Shown: positions 55,959 to 64,000 of the stretch, piece by piece
Layout of the letters: the number at the start of each line of letters is the position of its first letter
How positions within the stretch are numbered: the stretch's first letter is position 1
The notes under the pieces: generated by a model
What the model saw: only the letters and a program-made list of their open reading frames with translations
The model's database searches: none
Told to the model about the DNA's origin: nothing
Program-made: the position numbers and the translations under genes
Assembly (NCBI GenBank): GCA_022315425.1
Contig: JAIUPT010000020.1
Location: 992,001-1,056,000, forward strand
Reading direction: 5' to 3'
Origin: Pseudevernia furfuracea
Taxonomy: Eukaryota; Ascomycota; Lecanoromycetes; Lecanorales; Parmeliaceae
DNA length: 64,000 bases

Positions 55959-57549
55959 GGCCGATGTGAGATCCCAAACTTGATATTCGCGAACCTTTTC
56001 TAGGTAAGCCTACACTACCTAACACATACGATAGAACCACGGGCTGGGACTGAAAATGTTGGTACGAAAGGAAGACAAGCAGGAATTGCCAGATACTCAA
56101 GGTTTCGACCCTTGAGGTCTTGTCTGAGTTGATGGGTACATGGTCAGGAATTATGAAATGTTTATGATCTTGAACCCCTGGTTTTTGTGACGGTAAAGGT
56201 CGAGTTGAGGAGAAAGGTCAACATTTATCTTATCTTTTTGTCCGAATCCGTGAGAAAACTCGAAAACTTGTCGAGCATTTATGGCTTCGTCCCTCGTGCG
56301 GTAGTAAGTCATAATGAATCAAACCCTAACCCGGGACTACCCGGATAGCTCACCCCGGGGGTATGTTCCGGGGTAGGGTGTGAATTACTACCCTGGGCCC
56401 TGAAACTAATTCCTGAGAGCGCATAGGACTTCAGAGACCTCTTGCTGGGCTTGTTAAGGGCAATAGGCTCTAAAGTGGGCCCAGGTCCGGCGCAATGTCG
56501 AAGTAGATCTGAGCGCATTGTCCAGGCAACGCTTCAGGTGCTCCAGGCCAGGCGGGGCGCTATCCGAGTCTTGGCGCAGGAGACCTTCCTAAGGTAGTAC
56601 GGAGTATACCTAAGGTACGTACCTTATCGGAAGGCGGCCCTGTGCCTGTTTATGTTTTTCCAGGGATCTAATCCGCCCGCTCGCTAATACATAATTGCGC
56701 TTACGAGCCGACGCACTAGGGATCTGTAGAGTCAACGAGCATTCAGAGAGTTCTACTTGCTTATTTTTCAAAGGAGCATTCTGATTACGATGACAGTGTC
56801 AATTAACTCTCCTAGAACGAGGCTGTTCGGCTAAAGCTGCTTCTTCATGCAAGGATCTGCTGGATTAGTTTCGATTCGTTGCTGTTCATTTTCGGCTATG
56901 CAGCCACATGGCAAATTTGTCCCCTTTCTCTTTGAGTCTGGGCGAGTTCATGGAGATGAACCGCAAGCCACAGCCATTCTCAAATATACTATGATTAGAC
57001 TGATTGGCGAATGCGTGAAAAGAATAGTATATGGTTCCACTATCTGTATTGCCCTGTCTAAGTGCCAAGAAAAATCAAAAATCAAAATCAAAAATCAAAA
57101 ATCGGGGAAAGTCCGCAGGAGAAATATATCCTTGCTTTGGGTGAGAGCATCCTAAGCTAGTCTAGGGAAATGCGGCCGTAGCATCGAGGCCCACCAGCAA
57201 ATGCTCGAGGCTATGCGGCGGAGCAGAACGGGGCGCATTGTCATGGATTGGGTCCTGTTCAGACGCGACAAGTCTCGACTTCGTGGGCTCTTGTCAGCTA
57301 ACAAGAAGGTAGAATATCCGGTCATTCTCTGATTTTCTCGTTTGCTTTCACTGTCCTATATCGCGTCGCCAATCCTCCATGGTTATTCTTGACACTCTTC
57401 TGCCTCTCAAGGCTACCTTATCTCTCTCCGTCACACTGTGAACGAAGAGCTAGTGCGCCGCAGCATCTGATTCGACCTAATGTCCTGAGTGATTTGCCCT
57501 TTCAATAGCACTCGACGTCTCACGTTTCTCAGCGTGAACCACCGACAGC
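55959..57549. other. Long intergenic stretch with low-complexity and TAAGGTAC-type motifs
   Basis: 1.6 kb without a supported gene. Seen here: CCGGGG-rich inverted words at 56329-56395; a dense cluster of CTAAGGTA, CTAAGGTACG and GTACCTTA at 56589-56630; and a run of AAAAATC units at about 57068-57103. It is the promoter region of the surface-protein gene. Confidence 0.5.
56589..56630. repeat. Cluster of TAAGGTAC/GTACCTTA palindromic words
   Basis: Within 42 bp the sequence contains CTAAGGTAGTACGGAGTATA, CTAAGGTACGTACCTTA and related words, partly palindromic. Similar words recur in most intergenic regions of the window. Confidence 0.6.
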
Positions 57550-60500
57550 ATGGGGCATAAGACCAGGTTGCTACTGTCACTCTGCATTCTGAGTATTCAC
57601 AGGGTCGACACCAGTCTTTTCCTAGAACCCTCGACGCTTACAGGGAGGACTTCAAATCCTTCGTCGCGAGTTGTCTCTGAGATCCCAACAGGTTGGCTTT
57701 CGACGCAGCCATACAACATTTACCAGACTCGCTCTTTTAGCAGCACTGCCTCGAATAGGTCTCACGGCTTAAACAGCACCATTACCGCAGCGCCTTCTGT
57801 GACCTCAAACACTCTGGATTTTTCTGAACAAGACGGAGTCTGTTATCTTGGAAACCAGGATTGCACGTACACCGGCATGACGACAACCGTTGTCGGACCT
57901 GAACAACCTCTACACCTAAGTGATGAATGTTTATTGTGGAATGCCTCCTGTACTGGGAACAAAACACTAGCACTCGAAGAGTTCTTCGGTGGCACCTTGG
58001 CTTTTCTCCAAGAGAACGAGTGCTTCGTCTTTTCTCACAACGCATCATTGGATTGCAGCAAATATGTATCTCCAGACGTGATCTCCGAATTTGCCGTCAT
58101 CAAGGATTGGATGAGATCACCACAATGCTTGTCTAGTAGCTCGGAGTATGAACTTTTGCTTGGACGAACTCCTTTTACATCTATGCTTGGAAATACTTGC
58201 TGTGATTTCTGCTATATCGACGCGCAGAGTGTCGACGTTTACTACTGGTCGGATCCTGACGCAAACACATCTTGTCTTAGTATTGTTGGAAGCAGCGTCA
58301 ATCCACCCCTCTATGGTGCCACACGCGGCGTCACTACACCCGAATATGCATTGACGGGCTCGGCAATAACGTACTGGGGATGCACAGCCCAAGGTCCATT
58401 TTCCGGGCCTTCGTATATAACCACTGCTCAACTTACGAGTATCGGTCCTATAACATTCAAAGAACCTTTAGTGGATCCATGGCTGGCGCCACCCTGCATT
58501 GAGAAGACTTCAGCATTCCCAAGCCCAAGCATCTCCGTTGAAGCTCGCGGCCTCCATGCATCCATCTATGCCCGTGGCCACTCCTTGGTACTTCCACCTA
58601 ACATAACCCAGAACGACGGCCTGCTAGCGAGCACTGTCGTGATGGGAGACTTCACGTTGTGAGTCGCTGGCTAGATAACGTTTTGAGCATGCCGATGCTA
58701 AATACAACCCCAGTACTTCTCCCTCTATCTACGCCAACTTCCACAGCATAATTGCAGCGGATTTCTGCGGAACCCGAGGATCGACGGGAGAAATTCCAGC
58801 GACAATGCTCGCCTTCTCTCCTGGAGAGCTCTCGACCATTGCCGGACCTCTCCATGATAAACTCCACCCGGCGACGAGTCAGTTCAATTTTGCCGATCTG
58901 CCTTGCCCTCCACAGAGCGTAATGGTAAGTCTCACAAACTCATTGCGTCAGAAATGATTGTTCGCTAATATAAAAATCGTTCAGGAAGCAAATTGGTACA
59001 CACCAGAGCCTGGCGAACCATACCGCCCTCTCATCGCTGTACCTAGCAAAATCTTGGAGATAGATCCTTGGTTCGGAAATTGTACACCATTATGGTTTTC
59101 GGCGTACGACCCGCCAAGCGCTCTGAGACCAGCAACAGCACTTGCGCCTGTTGTTACTGCCAAAGATCCTCAAAACCCTCCAGTGGTGCCGATACCCAGT
59201 CCCACCCCTGATCCCGGAGCCAGAAAGACTGCCGCAGGTAACAAGCCGGTGCCTACACCTGCGCAAGGTCAGAATTTGCCCTCGCCGCAAAAGACAACGG
59301 ACCCAAAGCTTGGTCTTGGCCAGAGTGGATCTGGTAGCGACCCGAGCGATCAGGGTGGTACGGGTGAGCAACCTGGCCAAGGAGCCAATCCAAGCCAGCA
59401 GGGTGATCCAAAGCAACCGAACAACGCAGCGGGAAACAGTGGAGATCCCGGACCAGTGACGGACCCCAGCCTGCCGAATGACCCAACGCAACCGAACAAT
59501 GCAATGGGCGGCAGTGGAGATAGTGGAGAAGTAGACCCATCGAGCAGCCCAAGTGATCCAACCTCAGACCCGTCTACTACCACAATATCAGTTGGTGACC
59601 ACGCTGTGGTCGCCGGCACTTCTGGGGTCGAAGTTGACGGTGTAAAAGTCCAACCTGAAGGCCCTCCGGCGACAATCTCTGGGGCCGTTGCTATCAACCA
59701 AGGTAACAGCATTGTGATTGCCCACCAGATCGTACCCATGTCTACTCTAAGTGCTCCTGCTACAAAAATCGCTGGTCATGCAATAACCCCTCTTGCCGAC
59801 GGCGTCTCGGTCGACGGAACTGTCATTACTCCTGGCGCAGCTGCTGTCGTTGTCTCTGGTACTTCAGTCTCTGTCGATTCATCGAGTCACGTCTATCTGG
59901 GAGGAATTTCTTACCTACTTCCTACCCCGAATCCTGCTCCGTCAACGACATTGCCCAATGGAGTAGTTGTAGTTCCACTCACAAATGGCGTCTCAATATA
60001 CGGTACAACATTGATTGCTGGGGCTTCTGCAATCTCTGTCTTGGGTACGGCAGTCTCTCTCGACCAATCTCACAATCTTATCTGGGATGGCACCGCTCAG
60101 GCTCTGCCGTCTCCGACTCCTCTGTCTCTTATCGGGGGTCAGATTACTACTATTGATGGCCAAGTTGTCCAACCTCTTTCTGATGGCATTTCAATTGGTA
60201 GCACAAGCCTGACTGCAGGCGCTCCCGCAATCATGGTATCCGGCACCCTTGTATCCCTCGGCGCATCTGCTCTTGTTATAGGTACCAGCACAGTTCCTTT
60301 CGCTCTGAATTCGCTGCCCACAATAGCAGGCCAAATTACGACAATAGCCGGCGAAGCCGTCCAGCGGCTCTCCAATGGCATATCCGTCGCCGGTACGACT
60401 CTTACACCCGGCGCGCCGCCTATCACCGTGTCCGGCAACCCCATATCACTTGGCTCCTCAGCTCTCGTGGTAGGCAGCAGCACAATTTCACTGCCAGCCG

Positions 60501-60925
60501 AGGAAGAAACGCCATTTATTACCACGGTCGCCGGCGAGGCTGTCACCGCCGCTCCAAATGCTGTCGAAGTCGCAGGCTCTACCCTGTCTCCAGGGGCTCC
60601 AGGTGTGACCATAGGCGGAACTCCAATATCTTTGGACTCAGCTGGTGAGTTGGTGGTTGGCTCGAAGACTATAGCGCTCGGCGCCTCGAGTGGAGGGGGC
60701 CTTGGTGGGCTAATAATGGGAGGGTTCGGATCTGGAGGACCCTTTCCACCACCAGTATCTCCATTGGTCCCAGGGACCAACACGACTTCGAGTTCGGGAA
60801 ACGGTACGGCTTTCAGTGTGCAACCGTTCCAAGGCAACGCACATGGCTTGAAGAGCTACATGCCAGGAAAGCTGCTAACAGCGGCGATGATTGCCATGAT
60901 GGTGCTTTCTGGTGGGGCAAGATGA
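57550..60925 (+). CDS. Large secreted surface protein with tandem beta-repeats and possible GPI anchor
   Basis: Exons 57550-58658, 58714-58924 and 58985-60925 give 1086 residues. The N-terminus M-G-H-K-T-R-L-L-L-S-L-C-I-L is a signal peptide. Residues about 90-470 form a Cys-containing, N-glycosylation-rich domain. A Pro/Gln/Gly/Asn-rich linker (about 510-630) follows. Residues about 640-1008 carry at least six tandem units of 40-60 residues with the pattern I-A-G-E-A-V-x-x-L-S-N-G-I-S-V-x-G-T-T-L-T-P-G-A-P-x-I-x-V-S-G-x-x-I-S-L-G. The C-terminus ends in a hydrophobic segment (L-L-T-A-A-M-I-A-M-M-V-L-S-G), compatible with GPI attachment. The repeats probably form a beta-solenoid or stacked beta-sheets at the cell wall. 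No enzyme motif is seen. A MITE-like copy begins about 40 bp after the stop. Confidence 0.75.
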
Positions 60926-60966
60926 GTCGAATGGAATCAATCAAGCGATGGGAAGTAACATAGTTT

Positions 60967-61317
60967 GCAAAGATCTCAACGTAGCAAAGGTTCTGCACAG
61001 AGCGAACCTCATAATCTCCAAGTGCCAACAAGAGCAAGCTATCTTCCTCCTAATTTGCGCACATTTTTGTGGGTATTGATCGCAAGAAATCGGCTCTTTC
61101 CGTCAAGAAATCGGCTCTTTCCGTCAAGAAATACAAATTTAACGCCAAAAAAAACAGTGGCCTCGCGGATAAGCTGACCTTTGTTTGGTGGGATTTCGTG
61201 ACAATTGTCACCTCTTTCTGGCATCGCGCCTGACCTGTAAGACGAACTTCAACAACTCTCTTCATAATTTTCGTCCTCTATGCGAGGCTTTTGCTACATT
61301 CTCTTACAAAGATCGCA
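60967..61317 (-). mobile_element. MITE-like element, copy 3 (best preserved)
   Basis: Both ends carry imperfect terminal inverted repeats: GCAAAGATCTCAACGTAGCA on the left (60967-60986) against TGCTACATTCTCTTACAAAG on the right (61291-61310). Read on the minus strand it aligns along most of its length with copies 1 and 2, through TTACAGGTCAGGCGCGATGC, GACGGAAAGAGCC, GCGATCAATACCCACAAA and CTTGTTGGCACTTGGAGA. A 21-bp internal unit is duplicated in tandem (61084-61125). There is no coding capacity for a transposase. Confidence 0.6.
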
Positions 61318-61358
61318 TGCGGATAATCATGGAGCTTTGGCACGCTAGCCTGTCTACT

Positions 61359-63397
61359 CTACAGGGCTGACCAGCGACCCTTCAGCCTCACAGCCGTCAT
61401 TGCCCCGTGCCCGATGGATATGAGACTTTTGGCATCTCGGGGCCCCGTCTCGACAATCGGGCCTTGATATATTCTCCTGGCGCGAAGGAAATAGTACAAA
61501 ATGCTAAAATCCACCACAGCACCAGCTATCAGAGAGCTATAGTTCATGGTTTCCGCTGTCGTTGGCGATAAACTTGGCCAAACTAAAAAACATAGAATGA
61601 CGTGGTAGATGCAGGCAAGAATGTTGTTGAGAATGCCAAGTACGCCGGGGACGCGCCATGGGCCCCATGAAAGTGTCTCCGGTATTGCTGAGTACCGAAG
61701 CTGCCTTCTGTCATGGATGTTCCCCCGCGTGCGATGATAAAGCAGAAGGCCGGCGGCCACGAGGTACAAAGCAAACAAAGCCTCGAGTAGCAATGAAGGG
61801 AGATCGTTGAAGACCTCCGAGCTCCCGATGTTGATCAAGCCCAGAAGGGCAGCAATGCAGGATGAAGTGGCGATTGCATTCAAGGCGATTGTCGTCCGAG
61901 TATCCACACGGCTCAATTTCGTCCAGTATGGAAGACCTCGGTCTCTGGCAAAGGACCATATCATTCGGGAAGAGGCAGCTAAACATCCAACGCCTGCGCA
62001 GAATTGAAGGAAGGCCACAAGTGCGATCATGACAACCGCTGCAGTCGTCGATTGCGTTACCCGAGCTAAGATCTCAACAGCTGAGAACTGATCGTTCGAT
62101 ATGGAGTCAATGTTCACCTCGCAGAACAGAAGAGCCAATGGTATTCCGAATACAAGGGCGCCGTTAATGACGACACTGGCTACCATAGAACGTGCGACGC
62201 TAATAAATGCATTTCGAATCCCCTCCGAAATCTGCAGGGTTTGGATCAGCACTGTAAGATTCGCCTCAAAGAGGGGGTTATGACCTACATGTACGGCACC
62301 ATCAGTTCATAATACTTAGGTCAGCTTGGTTAAAAAAGTAACACGGGGAAGACAAACCAACGAACGCCGCTGCATTGCCATTGATTCCAACAAAAAAGGC
62401 CAGTGTCAATGCACCCCAACCGCCTTCGTTCAAGAAGGTAGCAAAGACTTTGTCTGCCGTCACATGCGGACTCAGGTAGGTACACAACCGGCAAGAGGAT
62501 AGCGACAAAAGCTAGGATATGATTTAAGGATGAGAACCTCCATGTATGGCAGTGCGGCACAGAAGAGGGTGTTTATTCCCACGCAAGACAGTAATAGCCC
62601 CCAATAAATGAGTGTTCATTGCCACCTTTCAGGCGAGTATTTTTTCTGGGCCTTGGCAGCTAGATTTTGGATCAGACTACTGACAACGAACGATGTCGCT
62701 GCGAAAGCCGCGATCCAGCCCGCTACCGTGAGCCACCCTGTACGGATGAGATAATGACCAGGAAACCAAGGTTATGACAGCCACACCTGTGCTGTAGCTC
62801 AGGTATCTTCGCACCCGAGAAGGCGAAAGGATGCTGACCCAGTAATATTGTCCGCCCGCAGTCGGTGCCATCGAGGATAACTCGCCAATGACGATGGACA
62901 CAGAGAGGGTCCCCACCCAGCAGGATATCAAGCTGTAGACCACAAACCCACTGGCCATCCACTATGTACGATAAGACTTGAGCATGGGAAATTTCTCTTC
63001 AATTGGCAGGGAGGCGCAAGTCTATTCGACTTGACGAAGTGGAAACGCGCACTCACTTCCGGTATCCGGGGAAGAAGTTCCTGTCGGGGTTGTGACTAGT
63101 CTTTGACAAATTTTGGGCGATAGGGACCTACGCTATCGTTCCCTCCCAGGTGGACATTAGACTACAAGCGAACCCTGTCATACTGAGCAAGCCGAAGTTC
63201 CTCTGTCCCAAATCAGCTTACTTGAGGGGTTCACTGGACCAGCTAAAGTCACTTGCCTTGAGAATCTGTTTCTTTCCGAGTCTCAATAGAGCCGCGCGAT
63301 CTGCATCCATCTCCGCGCGGTTGGCAGGTGCAGCACCTCTATTGGCGCCGTTGGAGCTAAAGTCATGGAGGCCGTACTTCGCTTGCTCGAGAGCCAT
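61359..63397 (-). pseudogene. Amino-acid/GABA permease of the APC family, apparently disrupted
   Basis: Pieces of an APC permease lie in order on the minus strand. Exon A is 63257-63397 (M-A-L-E-Q-A-K-Y-G, ending K-K-Q-I-L-K). A GC-AG intron leads to exon B 63132-63202 (R-N-F-G-L-L-S-M-T-G-F, W-E-G-T-I). Then come exon D 62787-62961 (E-L-S-S-M-A-P-T-A-G-G-Q-Y-Y-W-V-S, a family hallmark), exon E from 62737 (G-W-L-T-V-A-G-W-I) and a long final frame (61359-62252). Lesions: an in-frame TGA at 62616-62618 inside Y-S-P-E-R-W-Q / T-L-I-Y-W-G; frame changes near 62525 and 62477; no in-phase exon between B and D; and a damaged exon around D-G-A-V-H. An unusual splicing pattern is less likely than decay. 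Intact relatives import GABA, choline or amino acids. Confidence 0.72.
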
Positions 63398-64000
63398 GTT
63401 AGACTGGGATGAGTAGCGAGGGAGGGAAAAGTATGTGCTCGTGGAGACTGGTCTGCTAAGTTGTGCCTCTGAAAAGAAAATAACGGAAATATAGCGTCAC
63501 GAGAAATGGCCTATGACACGGTCAAGTTAGAACCCTGCAAGCGAATGACATGGTTACATTGGGACATCGGTTATGGCATCCGTGGCCCACACAGGGACAC
63601 ACCGACGAAGAGAGAGAAAAATTCTGGGGAATTTGGCCGTTCGCACGGCTAAAGGATCCTTGCATGAAGTAAATGTAAGAGCAGGGTTCATAAGAGAATG
63701 TGGTAAAAGTCTTGCATAGAGAGGGAGGCTGCGGATACTAAGTTCTGGCAAGCAAATTTGGAAGTCTTGTAAATTATGCGCGCTGCCAGAAACAGAGTGA
63801 CCGTTGTAATAAAGTTTCCCAGAAATATAGTCATGTCAAGTGAGAAGGGGCCGTTCTTTATGTCTTCAACGTTCTTGATTCGTCGTTCCTGGATAGGAGA
63901 TGCCAATTTATCACCCACAAAAATATGCACAGATGAAAAGAAGGGAGCTTTCATACTTGCCCATCCACGGGAGGTTGCATGAGATGATGATGGTTCGATG
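63398..64000. other. Upstream region of the permease remnant, nothing recognised
   Basis: 600 bp to the window end. Frames at 63554-63982 lack any recognisable feature. Confidence 0.4.

Noticed and set aside
60139..60837. 232-codon minus-strand frame
   Set aside because: It mirrors the repeats of the surface protein; the plus strand has signal peptide, phased introns and tail.
1..64000. CRISPR arrays, bacterial operons, tRNA and rRNA genes
   Set aside because: The window is eukaryotic; I found no regularly spaced repeats and no convincing tRNA B-box with cloverleaf, and no rRNA sequence.

Overview
The window is nuclear DNA of a filamentous ascomycete (Pezizomycotina). Nearly every gene is split by 45-70 nt introns with fungal donor, branch (CTAAC/CTGAC) and AG acceptor signals. 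Encoded families fit this group: INP1, a cytochrome-b5 sphingolipid desaturase, an FmdS-type formamidase, a GDE1-type SPX/ankyrin phosphodiesterase and an AMO1-type nucleoporin. No genus can be named from sequence alone. About thirty genes are recognisable. They are mostly housekeeping, on both strands, and not arranged as a biosynthetic cluster.

0-10 kb: the 3' part of a polysaccharide deacetylase, a charged MGC-start protein, a poorly conserved and possibly broken region (1.7-3.5 kb), a SEC-C zinc protein, INP1 (peroxisome inheritance) and an unknown conserved-looking protein. 10-20 kb: a PNRC/EDC1-motif protein, a CUE3/ASCC2-like protein, a six-exon formamidase, an RRT8/LDS-like membrane protein and a CE16 acetylesterase. 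20-30 kb: SRP14, condensin SMC4 divergently paired with an ELYS-domain nucleoporin, and an AAAP amino-acid transporter. 30-42 kb: a DUF427 protein, a GDE1-like SPX-ankyrin-GDPD protein, an AMO1-like CCCH/FG nucleoporin, ribosomal protein uS10 and the nucleolar MIF4G protein SGD1/NOM1. 42-56 kb: a flavin monooxygenase, dihydrolipoamide dehydrogenase, a Pro/Arg/Tyr-rich small protein, a phosphopentomutase-type sugar phosphomutase, a delta-8 sphingolipid desaturase, a LURP1/LOR protein, a secreted cysteine-rich protein and a HAD phosphatase. 56-64 kb: a large repeat-bearing secreted surface protein and an APC amino-acid permease that looks like a pseudogene.

The most unusual signal is non-genic: three diverged copies of a roughly 270-350 bp element with imperfect terminal inverted repeats (about 27.35-27.65, 31.46-31.73 and 60.97-61.32 kb). 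Each lies within about 90 bp downstream of a stop codon. Other oddities are two GC-AG introns (one beside a 19-nt exon), a splice or frame problem in the GDPD domain of the GDE1-like gene, a decayed permease, and a recurrent TAAGGTAC/GTACCTTA motif in the intergenic DNA. Exon boundaries were worked out by hand from splice signals, reading phase and remembered family motifs; none has transcript support.
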